A stretch of DNA of 64,000 nt from Gemmatimonadaceae bacterium (GCA_016720905.1 JADKJT010000003.1:248001-312000); one strand, 5' to 3'. Numbered from the stretch's first letter, positions 8,702 to 18,200 are shown. Translations and numbers: made by a program. Notes: generated by a model from the sequence alone, not told the origin.

Positions 8702-8730
8702 TTGAAACGAATGCGCTGTGACCGTGTAAT
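8702..8730 (+). promoter_or_regulatory. Predicted sigma-70 promoter of the DUF4956 operon
   Basis: TTGAAA at 8702-8707 and TGTAAT at 8725-8730, each 5 of 6 to consensus, separated by exactly 17 bases. The next plus-strand gene is DUF4956 at 8972, which would give a leader of about 235 bases. Confidence 0.55.
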
Positions 8731-8792
8731 GATAGTGATCGATTGACTGAATGCGTGTGGACTGAGCGGAGCGAATGATCGATGACGGGGAG

Positions 8793-8826
8793 ACGGAGCG
8801 CGCGACGAATTCGTCGCCCGCTCTGT
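8793..8826 (+). terminator. Hairpin with T-rich tail, terminator or attenuator
   Basis: The palindrome GCGACGAATTCGTCGC is flanked by GAGCG/CGCTC, giving a long stem with one mismatch, followed by TGTTTCTC. Because it lies downstream of the predicted promoter and before the DUF4956 gene, it may attenuate that transcript rather than end csbD transcription. Confidence 0.5.
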
Positions 8827-8971
8827 TTCTCGTTGCGGGAGGAACGGCGCAACTCACTCCTACGGGCGATGGTGCCGTCGCCGGAAACGCACTAAGGTGC
8901 AGGCAAGGCGTTCGGAATGCGTTGATCAGGGGGCAACGACGAACCGTCGGTATCACAATCGAGAGTGCACA

Positions 8972-10093
8972 ATGGGATACGTCAGCCAACTCATCAATCT
9001 GCTCACGCTGGGCTCGCAACGGCCCATGCGGCGACTGGCGGCATATTATACGGTGCTCGGGCTGGTGGGCGCGGCCCTGTACTACTTCGTCCCTGGCGTT
9101 GACCGCCTGCTGTCCAGCGAGCCGCTGGAACAACTCGCCAGAACACCCGCCTTCCTGCAGGATGGGTTGGCCAGCGGGCAAGTGCCGGCACCACTGGCGG
9201 ACCTCGCGTCGCGAGTGGGTTTCGCGCTCCGCATCATCTTCGTGCTGGTCAGCACGTTGGTGCTGATGCTGCCGGTCACGTGGGTGTATATGTCCGCGAA
9301 GAACGCCCAGGGCCACAACCAATCCATCGTGCAAGTGCTGATCGTATTGCCGATGATCGTGGCCGGAATCGTGCTGATCGTCAGCAACAGCCTGGCGTTG
9401 GCGTTCAGTCTGGGCGGTGTGGTCGCTGCCGTGCGATTCCGCACCAATCTGACCGATGCCCGTGACATCGTCTTCATCTTCCTGTCCATCGCGGTGGGGT
9501 TCGCCGCCGGCGTGCAGGTGGTGATGGTGGCGCTGCTGCTGACCATCATTTTCAACTTCGTGCTGGTGCTGATCTGGCGGTACGATTTCGGCCGCACCGT
9601 GCTGGAGCCGACGGCAGCCTCGCAGTGGGCCGCGCCGCTGCAGGACCTGGCGGGAAAGGACGAAGGCGGCCACGCCATCCCCGACCGAGATCTCGTGTTG
9701 GCGTTGACGCCCAGAAAGGCCGAGGCCCTCGCGGAACGATTCGCCCGGGTACACGACATCATCGGATCGAACGGGAAGAAGCCGCGGTTCGATGCCATTG
9801 TCACACTCACCACCAGCCAGCTCACGGAAACCCAGGCACACGTCGAACGGGCACTCGACCTCATCACCAAGCGCTGGATACTGGATGAAGTCGTGACCAA
9901 TTCCGGCAAGCCCTCCGAGATGTACTATCTGGTGCGCACACGCAAGTCCGTGAGTCGCGATGCGATGCTGACGGCCATTCGCGCCAGTTGTGCCGGCCTG
10001 ATCGGGGAAGCGGACGTCGAAGTCGGCGATGCGCTGGCGCGCGAGTCGGGCGAGCTTCGCGCCGAGCGCAAGTTGGAAGAGCAACCGACATGA
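8972..10093 (+). CDS. DUF4956-domain membrane protein
   Basis: A 373-residue inner-membrane protein. It has a membrane segment near residues 20-45, another near 85-110, and a hydrophobic core near 120-210 containing the DUF4956 hallmark VRFRTNLTDARDIVFIFLSI. The C-terminal third is soluble, with an ACT/ferredoxin-like sequence (FDAIVTLTTSQLTETQAHVE). DUF4956 proteins are of unknown function but are often found beside CotH-type kinases and VTC-like polyphosphate polymerases. Here the gene overlaps the next by ATGA, making translational coupling likely. A promoter candidate lies at 8702-8730. Confidence 0.85.
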   Translation: MGYVSQLINLLTLGSQRPMRRLAAYYTVLGLVGAALYYFVPGVDRLLSSEPLEQLARTPAFLQDGLASGQVPAPLADLASRVGFALRIIFVLVSTLVLMLPVTWVYMSAKNAQGHNQSIVQVLIVLPMIVAGIVLIVSNSLALAFSLGGVVAAVRFRTNLTDARDIVFIFLSIAVGFAAGVQVVMVALLLTIIFNFVLVLIWRYDFGRTVLEPTAASQWAAPLQDLAGKDEGGHAIPDRDLVLALTPRKAEALAERFARVHDIIGSNGKKPRFDAIVTLTTSQLTETQAHVERALDLITKRWILDEVVTNSGKPSEMYYLVRTRKSVSRDAMLTAIRASCAGLIGEADVEVGDALARESGELRAERKLEEQPT

Positions 10094-11010
10094 CACGCGC
10101 GTGGTGTGGCGCCGGTGTGGTGCTTATGGTGACTGCCGCGGTAGCCTGTGGGGATTCGCCCGGGAAGGCCGTCGCCGAGATGCTGGGGAGCCCGACGGCT
10201 GTGGCACGCGAGGCTCGGTTGATCAGCGCCATGGCCGACGCAGACTCGGTCGGCGATCCCGACGCGCCACTGGCGCGATGGGTGCTTCCGAAGGCGTTAA
10301 GTGAAATCTCCGGCCTGGCGCTCACCAGCGACGGTCGGCTCTTCGTGCACGGGGACGAGGACGGGCAGGTTTGGGAAATCGACTATCGCCGGGGCCTGCT
10401 GCTGAAACGATTCTCGATTGGTGCCGGAGCCATCAAAGCCGACTTCGAAGGCATCACCGTTGCCAATGACGTCCTCTGGCTGCTGGCGAGCAATGGCATG
10501 CTGTATGAATTTCGCGAGGGCATTGAGAGCGCGCACGTGGAGGTCCGCAAGCATGACACGGGGCTCACGAAGGCGTGCGAATTCGAGGGTGTGGCCTATG
10601 ATGCGACCATCAACGCGCTGTTGTTGGCGTGCAAGAACATCCGAGACAAGCAGGAACGGAATGCGATCGTCATTTACCGGTGGAGCCTGAAACCCGACTC
10701 CGCGGGACGCGTGTCGCGCGTGGTCGTGCCGGTCGCAAGCGTGCGAGGTTCAAATGGTTGGAACAGCCTGCAGATTGCGGACATCACCGTCGATCCGCAG
10801 ACGGGCAACTATGTGCTGCTGGCATCGAAGGAGCGGGCGATTGTTGCCATCACACCGACTGGCGGAGCGGTGTTCGCCCGTTCGCTTCCCGAACAGCACG
10901 AACAGCACGAACAGCCGGAAGGCCTCGCGGTGACCAAGGACGGATTGTTCCTGGTGAGTGATGAAGCCGTGAAAGGGCCCGCCCTCATCACGCTGTATCG
11001 GTGGCCGTAG
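10090..11010 (+). CDS. SdiA-regulated-like beta-propeller lipoprotein
   Basis: A 306-residue lipoprotein; the signal peptide ends TAAVAC (lipobox). The mature domain contains SdiA-regulated-type propeller motifs (EISGLALTSDGRLFVHGDED, GQVWEIDY, KADFEGITVANDVLWLLASN, CEFEGVAYD, QIADITVDPQTGNYVLLASK, PEGLAVTKDGLFLVSDE). Such domains are thought to bind ligands or metal in the periplasm; no enzyme activity is established. A short EQH repeat lies near residue 272. The ATG overlaps the DUF4956 stop, and the stop is immediately followed by the next gene's start, so the three genes form one operon. Confidence 0.8.
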   Translation: MTRAWCGAGVVLMVTAAVACGDSPGKAVAEMLGSPTAVAREARLISAMADADSVGDPDAPLARWVLPKALSEISGLALTSDGRLFVHGDEDGQVWEIDYRRGLLLKRFSIGAGAIKADFEGITVANDVLWLLASNGMLYEFREGIESAHVEVRKHDTGLTKACEFEGVAYDATINALLLACKNIRDKQERNAIVIYRWSLKPDSAGRVSRVVVPVASVRGSNGWNSLQIADITVDPQTGNYVLLASKERAIVAITPTGGAVFARSLPEQHEQHEQPEGLAVTKDGLFLVSDEAVKGPALITLYRWP

Positions 11011-13593
11011 ATGTGCAAACGAAAGTCATCGACTCGCGTGACACTGGCCGTGGCGGCCTCGCTCCTGTGGCTGGGGCCACCAGCCCTGGCGCAAGAGCCG
11101 TGGAAGACACCACTCGCGGCATCGCGGCAGGCCGACAGCGTCACGGTCGCCGCAAGCGTCGACTATAGGGCGGGGGCGTTCTACCAATGGTTGGTGGGTA
11201 GCTCCAACCGCGTGCTGTGGGGCACCCCCATTCGGGTGCCCGTGCTCAACCTGGAGACGTATGCGGGTGGTCTGCGACTGACAAAGACCGGCGGTGGACT
11301 GCAGACCAAGTCCCTTCGATTCGAGTCGGCCGATGGCGCGGAGTACGTGTTCAGACTGTCCGACAAGACGGTCAACACCATGCCGGAGGTCTTGCGGCAC
11401 ACCGTGCTGGAGCACGTGCTGCAGGATCAGGTCAGCGCCATGCACCCGGCAGCGGCGGTGATGACCGCGCCGCTGGCCGCCGCCAGCGGCGTCCTGCATC
11501 CTACGGCCGTCCTCATGGTGCTTCCGGATGACTCGATGCTCGGCGAGTCGCGGGCGGAGTTCGCCGGGCGGCTCGGCATGCTGGAGCGGTTCCCCAATGT
11601 GCCCACGAAGGGGGCAGGGTTTGGCGGCGCAACATCCATTATCGACAGTGATTCCTTGCTGCGTCGGCTGAACCACGATGCCAGCGAGCAGGTGAATGCC
11701 CGTGAATTTCTGGCGGCGCGACTGTTGGACTTCCTGATCAACGACAACGATCGACACCCCGGCAACTGGAAATGGGCGCGAAGGGGTGACAGGCCCGATG
11801 AACCATGGGTGCCGATTGCCCGCGACCGTGACCACGCATTCGTATCATTCGGCGGCGTGATCATGCGGATGTCGCGATGGTGGTCGCCTCTGCTTGTCGA
11901 AATGAATGACACACCGAACGTCGCCGCACTGACCGCTCCCGGACTGATCGATGCGCGGTTGCTGGCCGGCCTTGACCGGTTCGTGTGGGATTCGGTGGTC
12001 AGCGCACTGCAGACGCGCATCACCGACGCGGTGGTCCACGACGCCGCCCTGGCGATGCCGGTGGAGTATCGGGCGGGCGCGCCACGACTGGAGGCCACGT
12101 TGCGGAAACGGCGTGACGCGCTCGCCGCCGCCGCCTCGCAGTTCTACCGCCTGCTGGCGGCGCGAGTGCAGGTGCAGGGCACTGATGCCGCCGATCACCT
12201 GATGGTCACGCGCGAGAGCGAGGCGTTCGTCACCGTGCGGCTGGCGTCGCAGGGCAGACCGAGCTTCTCCCGGCGATTCGATGCGCGCGACACTCGCGAG
12301 ATCCTCGTGTACCTGCATGGTGGAGACGACACCGCGCTGGTCACGGGCCGGGTGCCCAACAGCATCCTCGTGCGCATCATCGGCGGCAACGGAACCAATC
12401 GCCTGCTCGATTCGTCGACGGTCGCGGGAGAGACACACCCGACGCACCTCTACGACGCGGGACGAATCAGCGGGATATCGTATGGGCCGGATACCATGTT
12501 CAATCGGCGACCGTACGAAACGGAAGGCGGTGTGTTGGTTCCGCACCAACCCGATAACGGCAGCAGCCTGCGGCCGCGCGTAGGTCTCAGTGAACACCGC
12601 GGTCTGGGCCTCACACCGTCCGTGCAGTTCGTCCGATACCGCTATGGGTTCGATCGTCGCCCGTATGCCACGATGGTGAAGGTCGGCGCGGAGTACGCGA
12701 TGCGGTTTGGTGGCGCGCGCCTGTCCATGGCCGTCGACCAACGGCGAGAGGCATCCCCGCTCCATTTCCTCGCGTTCGGCCAGGTGTCCGACATCCAGAT
12801 GATCAACTTCAACGGGATGGGGAATGCGACCATCGACTCGGGAAGCCGGAGTGCGCTGACCGCCATCCATCAGAGACAGTCCACGTTCCGTCCGGCGATT
12901 GCTTTGGCGCTGGGGTCGAAATGGGACGTGTCATTGGGCCCGGTGATCCAGTACTCGAACACCGATGCGGCACGGAGCCCATATGTGGCGGCCACCGCGG
13001 CCTATGGCATTGGTCGGTTCTCTCAGGCCGGCGCGCAGCTCGAGACCCGCTTTGAATGGCGCTCGCTTCCCGATAAGGCGGAACATACGCATCATCAGGT
13101 GCTGCTGGTGTTCGATGGAACGGTCACGCCAGCCATGCTCGATGTGCGTTCGGCGTACAGTGCCGTCGGCGTCACGATGGGAACATCGGTGACGCTGCCG
13201 ATCCCGCTGCAGCCGCTCTTCGTTGTGCGTGCCGGCAGCAGGAAGCTCTTCGGCGACTTCCCGTTCTACGAGGCCGCGACCATTGGTGGGGGCGGCACGA
13301 CGCGCTACATGGATCCGCAGCGCTATGCCGGCGACGCGGCCGTGTACGCCACCTCCGAGCTTCGCATCCCGCTGGCACACTTCAATTTCCTGCTGCCCAT
13401 ACGCATGGGCGCGCTGGGGCTCGCCGAGGCTGGTCGTGTGTACGACGACGGCCGTTCGCCCGGTGGCTGGCATACCCGCGTGGGTGCCGGGGTGTGGTTC
13501 GGGCGCGGGTATGCATCACCCGTTGTGACCCTTGCCAGCACGACCGAACCAGGGCACCGCGGGCCGTCACTCAGATTCGGACTCAATTTCTAG
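11011..13593 (+). CDS. Secreted kinase-like domain fused to an Omp85-like outer-membrane beta-barrel
   Basis: An 860-residue exported protein (signal peptide ending PPALAQ). Residues about 90-300 resemble a lipid/CotH/FAM20-like kinase fold: a possible ATP-binding strand (SLRFESADGAEYVFRLSDK), a catalytic-loop-like NDNDRHPGN (244-252) and a metal-binding-like RDRDHAF (271-277). The middle (about 390-480) is beta-rich. The C-terminal portion from about 530 is a BamA/TamA-type barrel with alternating strands (FDRRPYATMVKVGAEYAMRF, IRMGALGLAEAGRVYDDG) and ends SLRFGLNF, a typical terminal aromatic. It is the third gene of the DUF4956 operon. Activity is inferred; no substrate is known, and extracytoplasmic ATP would be a problem for a classical kinase. 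Confidence 0.75.
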   Translation: MCKRKSSTRVTLAVAASLLWLGPPALAQEPWKTPLAASRQADSVTVAASVDYRAGAFYQWLVGSSNRVLWGTPIRVPVLNLETYAGGLRLTKTGGGLQTKSLRFESADGAEYVFRLSDKTVNTMPEVLRHTVLEHVLQDQVSAMHPAAAVMTAPLAAASGVLHPTAVLMVLPDDSMLGESRAEFAGRLGMLERFPNVPTKGAGFGGATSIIDSDSLLRRLNHDASEQVNAREFLAARLLDFLINDNDRHPGNWKWARRGDRPDEPWVPIARDRDHAFVSFGGVIMRMSRWWSPLLVEMNDTPNVAALTAPGLIDARLLAGLDRFVWDSVVSALQTRITDAVVHDAALAMPVEYRAGAPRLEATLRKRRDALAAAASQFYRLLAARVQVQGTDAADHLMVTRESEAFVTVRLASQGRPSFSRRFDARDTREILVYLHGGDDTALVTGRVPNSILVRIIGGNGTNRLLDSSTVAGETHPTHLYDAGRISGISYGPDTMFNRRPYETEGGVLVPHQPDNGSSLRPRVGLSEHRGLGLTPSVQFVRYRYGFDRRPYATMVKVGAEYAMRFGGARLSMAVDQRREASPLHFLAFGQVSDIQMINFNGMGNATIDSGSRSALTAIHQRQSTFRPAIALALGSKWDVSLGPVIQYSNTDAARSPYVAATAAYGIGRFSQAGAQLETRFEWRSLPDKAEHTHHQVLLVFDGTVTPAMLDVRSAYSAVGVTMGTSVTLPIPLQPLFVVRAGSRKLFGDFPFYEAATIGGGGTTRYMDPQRYAGDAAVYATSELRIPLAHFNFLLPIRMGALGLAEAGRVYDDGRSPGGWHTRVGAGVWFGRGYASPVVTLASTTEPGHRGPSLRFGLNF

Positions 13594-13655
13594 CCTCATC
13601 ATCGCTCCGGAGTGCGCGTCCGGCGGGCAGTACCCGAAACACTCTCAGGAATTTC

Positions 13656-14615
13656 ATGCGACGTCTTCATCTCATTACATCCGTTCCGGCGCTTGGCGCC
13701 GTGTTGTCGTGTGCCAGCGCCGTCGAGCTCACCCCGCCACCCGCGGCATCACCGGCCTGGGCAGTCGCAGCCAGCGGCGCGGCCGTCATGATTGGCGTCG
13801 GGGACATCGCCAGCTGTTCGTTGCGAACGGGTGAAGCCACGGCGCATCTGGTGGATAGCGTGTTGCGCGCGGACAGCATCGCCAAGGTGCCGGATGTTGC
13901 GTTTACGCTTGGCGACAATGTCTATGAGTCCGGCACGGAAGCGGAGTTCGCCAATTGCTTCACGCCCACATGGGGTGATCCCAACAAGCGGATCATGCGA
14001 AATATTCGGACAACCCCCGGCAACCATGAGTATTACAGCTCCGGCGCCGCACCATACTTCAAGTATTTCGGCAAAGCCGCGGGCAACGACATTTCAGGCT
14101 ACTACAGCTACGATGTCGGGACATGGCATGTGCTGGCGCTCAACAGCGAAATCATTGTGAACCCGTCGTTCAACGATGCGGCCAGAGCGGCCCAGATGGC
14201 GTGGGTGGAGAAGGACCTCAAGGCCAGCAAGGCCACGTGCACGGTGGCCTATTGGCACAATCCGCGCTTCAGCTCGGGATGGCACGGGAGCAATCGCAAG
14301 TTCATTCCGCTCTGGCAGCTGCTGATTGACCACAACGTCGAGCTCGTGCTCAACGGCCATGATCACGACTATGAGCGATTCCGCCCCATGACCCCGGAGG
14401 GCGTCGTGGATACGCTCAAGGGCCTGACCCAGATTGTTGCCGGCACGGGCGGTGGTGAGTTTCGAAACTTCAACGCGCCTGTGCCCAACAGTGTCGCACG
14501 GATTGCCGGACGTCCCGGGGTGCTGCTCCTCGTGCTCGGCGGTGCGGAGTACCGGTCCGCATTCCTCGAAGTCGGCGGCCGGATCTGGGATGCCAGCGGC
14601 GGGAAGTGCCACTGA
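13656..14615 (+). CDS. Purple-acid-phosphatase-like metallophosphoesterase
   Basis: A 319-residue exported calcineurin-like phosphoesterase, probably a lipoprotein (GAVLSCAS). The metal-binding motifs appear in order: GVGDIASC, LGDNVYESGT, TPGNHEYY, AYWHNPRFSS and LNGHDHDYERF. Family members hydrolyse phosphomonoesters using a two-metal centre. It lies 62 bases after the kinase-barrel fusion on the same strand, so both could act on the same periplasmic or surface phosphate groups; that link is an inference from position. The ATG 13656 was chosen because it starts the signal peptide. Confidence 0.85.
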   Translation: MRRLHLITSVPALGAVLSCASAVELTPPPAASPAWAVAASGAAVMIGVGDIASCSLRTGEATAHLVDSVLRADSIAKVPDVAFTLGDNVYESGTEAEFANCFTPTWGDPNKRIMRNIRTTPGNHEYYSSGAAPYFKYFGKAAGNDISGYYSYDVGTWHVLALNSEIIVNPSFNDAARAAQMAWVEKDLKASKATCTVAYWHNPRFSSGWHGSNRKFIPLWQLLIDHNVELVLNGHDHDYERFRPMTPEGVVDTLKGLTQIVAGTGGGEFRNFNAPVPNSVARIAGRPGVLLLVLGGAEYRSAFLEVGGRIWDASGGKCH

Positions 14616-14653
14616 CCGGTTGGGGACTGCGCCTGCTGCTCAACGTCAGCGCG

Positions 14654-16768
14654 TCAGAACCACTGTCCTATGCGCACGAACCACAGGTCGCCGCCCTCGG
14701 AATTGAAGCCTCGCTGGATCAGCACATTGAATGCCCCAGCGCGAACCTCGCCGCCGATACGACCACCGCGTATGAGCTGGCCGTACGCGGTGCCCGCGTG
14801 TGGCCGCAGGAAGCCGGCTCCGCTGCCCATTGAGCCCGCGGAAATCTCGCCAAGCGCGCGGATCGGACCGACAATAATGCGCGCCAGCGAGAGACCGACC
14901 ATGGCCTCCTGTTCGGCGCGCAATTCAGTGGTGCGCAGTCCGCCAAAGCCGTCGTAGCCACCCAGAAAGAACTGCTCCTGAAGCGGTGCACGACGTGACC
15001 AGCTCACCCGGGCCTTGGGAACGATACGAAACGCCCCCAATCGCCAGACCATGTTGCTTTCGGCATGGAGTCGCAGAAAGCGGGTGTTCGCTTCGCCCTC
15101 AACAATGGTCCGCGTGTCGGCCGCATGCGCACCATCGGCGAGGAGCACATGCAGTCCCACGGCGTTCACCGCGGTCTCCTGCGCCACGCGCCACCACCGT
15201 GCGGTTGGTGCCACGTCCACCCGGAATCCTCCGCGAAGCCGGCGACTCACGCCCATGGCGATCGACAGCTCGCGGGTCCCGATCACATCGCGTTCGCTGT
15301 TGTCGGAATACAGCAGGATGTCCTCCGACACCGCACGAACATTGGCGATGAGGGGCACGACATTCGCGAAGGCGGGAATCTGTCGTCGCATACCCGCGCG
15401 CCATTCCTGACGGAACTTGCCGAAGTCGACCGCCGAGGACGCTTCAACGGCCGCGTTGAGCAGGTCGCGCCAGGCGATGCCACCCCACATCCGCCCGCCG
15501 AGATCATTGTCGTATGCCAGACCAACGGCGACGACCTGTTTGGCACTGTACACCGGCGCGATGCTGAAACTCACGCTGGAATCGCGACCCGAAGGTTCCA
15601 ACCACAACGCACGATAGTCGTCGCTCTCGCCCAGTCGAAGCAATCGGACGCGCAGACTGTCCTCCCGGAACGGGCGCGCGGGAGACAGACCGAGGGCGAG
15701 TCGGAGCGTCTGGGCCTCCATACGGCGCGTCGTGTTGATGCGCAGCTCGGTCATCACCCGGGGAACGGCGGATGCGCGGACGTCCGGAGCGGGGCTGGCG
15801 TCGCGCACCGTACGGATACAGTCGGATTTGGCGAATGCCTCACGTGCGACGTGCATTCCACCTCGCACGAGGGAATCGAGCGTGGCCTGGGAGAAGTCGA
15901 GGGAGCCGAACTCTGACGTCCGGTTGCGGATGATCACGTCCTGTGGCCGGAACGTGGTCGTGTCGTTGCGAAAGAGGAAATCCGCCAATTGCAGTGCCAC
16001 CTTGATGGGATCGCCCTGCAGGTTGTCGGCGGCCACGGCATTGGGCAACGTGGAGATGATGAGACGTTGCGCGCCCATGGCGCGCGCGGCGGCCACCGGG
16101 ATGTTGTCGGATACCCCCCCATCGACCAGCACGTCGTCGCCGATCACGCTGGGCGCGAAGATGAGCGGAATGGCGAAGGACGCGCGCAGGGCCTGTGCCA
16201 GGTCACCGCCACGGAGCACCACAGTTTCCCGCGTGGACAATCTGGTACTGACGACGCGCAACGGGATCGGCAATCGATCAAAGTCACCACGGGCGAGGAG
16301 ATTTCCACGCAACATCATGGCGGACATGAGTGCGTTCACCTCCGCCTCGCGCACCGAGCCGGTTTGCAGCATCAGGCCGCGCCCGTCACTTTCCCATACG
16401 GCCAGCGGGGCCGGGAACTCCATGATACGGGGGGCCGTCGGGCTATACGTGCGGATCACACGTTGCAGCGGCAGTGCCCGCGTGATCGAATCGATCTCAT
16501 TCCCGCTATAGCCACTGGCATACAGGGCGCCAGCGATGGCGCCAATGGATGAACCGACGATGAAGTCCGGCCGGATGTGCAGCGAATCGAGGATCTTGAA
16601 CACGCCGACGTGCGCAAACCCTCTGGCGCCGCCGCCGGACAGGACCAAGCCGGTCCGCAGTGGTGCACAACTCTGTGAATCGGCCGGGCGCGCCAGCACG
16701 AGCAACCCGAACAGCGCAACCAGGGGCGCGGCGCCGACCCGGCGATGCCGCAACGCCGTCATTGGCAC
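14654..16768 (-). CDS. Patatin-like phospholipase with C-terminal outer-membrane barrel (PlpD-like)
   Basis: A 704-residue exported protein (signal ending RPADSQS). The patatin domain has the oxyanion motif GGGARG (45-50), the nucleophile elbow GSSIG (72-76, Ser74) and the catalytic Asp in DGG (216-218), giving a Ser-Asp dyad. Residues from about 330 contain a POTRA-like segment and a 16-stranded-type barrel (FFLGGYDGFGGLRTTELRAE) ending LWFVRIGQWF. This is the layout of type Vd autotransporters such as PlpD, which display a lipase on or release it from the cell surface. It is convergent with the metallophosphatase and 1 base from the M20 peptidase stop region on the same strand. Confidence 0.88.
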   Translation of the reverse strand: MPMTALRHRRVGAAPLVALFGLLVLARPADSQSCAPLRTGLVLSGGGARGFAHVGVFKILDSLHIRPDFIVGSSIGAIAGALYASGYSGNEIDSITRALPLQRVIRTYSPTAPRIMEFPAPLAVWESDGRGLMLQTGSVREAEVNALMSAMMLRGNLLARGDFDRLPIPLRVVSTRLSTRETVVLRGGDLAQALRASFAIPLIFAPSVIGDDVLVDGGVSDNIPVAAARAMGAQRLIISTLPNAVAADNLQGDPIKVALQLADFLFRNDTTTFRPQDVIIRNRTSEFGSLDFSQATLDSLVRGGMHVAREAFAKSDCIRTVRDASPAPDVRASAVPRVMTELRINTTRRMEAQTLRLALGLSPARPFREDSLRVRLLRLGESDDYRALWLEPSGRDSSVSFSIAPVYSAKQVVAVGLAYDNDLGGRMWGGIAWRDLLNAAVEASSAVDFGKFRQEWRAGMRRQIPAFANVVPLIANVRAVSEDILLYSDNSERDVIGTRELSIAMGVSRRLRGGFRVDVAPTARWWRVAQETAVNAVGLHVLLADGAHAADTRTIVEGEANTRFLRLHAESNMVWRLGAFRIVPKARVSWSRRAPLQEQFFLGGYDGFGGLRTTELRAEQEAMVGLSLARIIVGPIRALGEISAGSMGSGAGFLRPHAGTAYGQLIRGGRIGGEVRAGAFNVLIQRGFNSEGGDLWFVRIGQWF

Positions 16769-16769
16769 G

Positions 16770-18200
16770 TCACGGCACGACGGTATTGGTTCCCAGTCGC
16801 TTCACCATGCTGTACCAGAACGCCACCGCATCGTGATACGCCTTGACGCCCACACGCTCCTCCTGTCCATGCGCGCGACTGGGTTCGGCCTGCTCGAAAA
16901 ACACGGCGCCGATACCATAGGTGGGGATGCCCGCGTTACGGGTGAACAACCCATCGGTGGCACCGGTGGACATCTCGGGCACCACCACCGCGCCCGGAAA
17001 GCGCTCCGTCGTGAGCGTGGTGACCACATCCATCACGTCCTTGCGGAGCGGTGACGGTGGGCTGACGATCGCGTCCCACGCCTTCATCACCTTGGCACCC
17101 GGGCCCACCACGCGTTGCATCGTGGCCTGCACCGAGTCAATCGATTCGTCGGGAAGAATGCGGCAGTTCACCAATGCCGAGGCCCGTTGCGCCAGCGCAT
17201 TGTCGGCGTGACCGGCCTCCAGTCGCGTGGCCACGCACGTGGTGCGCATGATGGAGTTCCAGTACGGATTGGCCGCCGACAACTTGGTGGCGGCCGCCGT
17301 ATCCATCGGCTCGGCCGCGACGGCGCGCATGAGCGCCGCGATGTCGGGCGCTTGCGTGGGCGCGCTCTGCACGAAGTAGGCGCGCGACACCTCGTTCAAT
17401 CGGCGCGGATACTCGAACGCCCCAAACGCCGCCAATCGCGCGCTCAGTTCATAAATGGCGTTGTCGCGCCGCGGGACGGAGCTGTGCCCGCCGGGGTTGG
17501 TGACTTCAATGCGGAAGTTGGCGAACATCTTTTCGCTGGCCTGCACCGAGTTCGACACGGCCTTGCCCTTGTCCAGCGAACCGCCGCCGCCGTCGGTGTT
17601 CAGCGCGTACTCGGCGTCAATCAACACCCGGTGATTCTTCAGCAACCAAGCGATGGAATTGCCGTCAGTTTCCTCGTCGGCCGAGAGCACGGCGATGATG
17701 TCCCGGTCCGGCACCCACCCCTCGCGCTTCCAGCGCACGAAGTTCGCGATGATGGTGCCCACGCCCGCTTTGTTGTCTTCCGCGCCGCGTCCGTAATACC
17801 ACCCGTCCTTCTCCACCATGGTGAATGGATCGAACGGCCAGTCGGCGCGGTTGGCGGCCACGACATCGAGATGCGCCATCAACAGAATGGGCTTGAGTCC
17901 CATTTTGCGACCGCGCAGCCGCGCCACCAACGCGGTCATTTGCGGGGTCGGACCCAACAGTTGCACATCGGCCGCCGGATACCCTGCCGTGCGCAGTCGC
18001 AGGGCCATGGCGCGCGCAGCGCGCCCGACGCCAGGGGTGCCGGACGTGGAGTTGATGTTCACCAACTCGCGCAGGATGTCCCGCGCCTCACGCTGCTCGC
18101 GCGGAATGGCAGGTGCCTGTGCGCTGGCGCTGGTGACGACAGCCAGTGAGGCAGCGACAAGTACGGCGGCGAGCGCGAAGAACGAGCGACGCATGATCAT
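16770..18200 (-). CDS. M20-family zinc metallopeptidase, exported
   Basis: An exported M20/M25/M40 peptidase of about 476 residues with signal peptide (AVLVAASLAVVTSASAQAPA). Metal and catalytic signatures are visible: LLMAHLDVV, WYYGRGAEDNKAG with the bridging Asp, and SADEETDG with the general-base Glu pair. The dimerisation lid (VTNPGGHSSVP) and C-terminal His (EPSRAHGQEE) are present. Family members remove C-terminal or dipeptide residues using two zinc ions. Translation probably starts at ATG 18200 or 18194. The gene is directly upstream of the patatin gene on the same strand and may be co-transcribed. Confidence 0.85.
   Translation of the reverse strand: MIMRRSFFALAAVLVAASLAVVTSASAQAPAIPREQREARDILRELVNINSTSGTPGVGRAARAMALRLRTAGYPAADVQLLGPTPQMTALVARLRGRKMGLKPILLMAHLDVVAANRADWPFDPFTMVEKDGWYYGRGAEDNKAGVGTIIANFVRWKREGWVPDRDIIAVLSADEETDGNSIAWLLKNHRVLIDAEYALNTDGGGGSLDKGKAVSNSVQASEKMFANFRIEVTNPGGHSSVPRRDNAIYELSARLAAFGAFEYPRRLNEVSRAYFVQSAPTQAPDIAALMRAVAAEPMDTAAATKLSAANPYWNSIMRTTCVATRLEAGHADNALAQRASALVNCRILPDESIDSVQATMQRVVGPGAKVMKAWDAIVSPPSPLRKDVMDVVTTLTTERFPGAVVVPEMSTGATDGLFTRNAGIPTYGIGAVFFEQAEPSRAHGQEERVGVKAYHDAVAFWYSMVKRLGTNTVVP

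Larger units (their letters stand above)
8638..8971. other. 334-base intergenic region upstream of the DUF4956 operon
   Basis: No convincing gene. It holds a 12-base perfect palindrome (CGGCACGTGCCG) shortly after csbD, a good sigma-70-like promoter at 8702-8730, and a strong hairpin at 8793-8826 between that promoter and the DUF4956 start at 8972. Confidence 0.6.

Noticed and set aside
8501..10096. 531-codon minus-strand frame
   Set aside because: It lies antisense to DUF4956, whose protein is clearly real, and its His/Gln/Arg-rich sequence is typical of a shadow frame.
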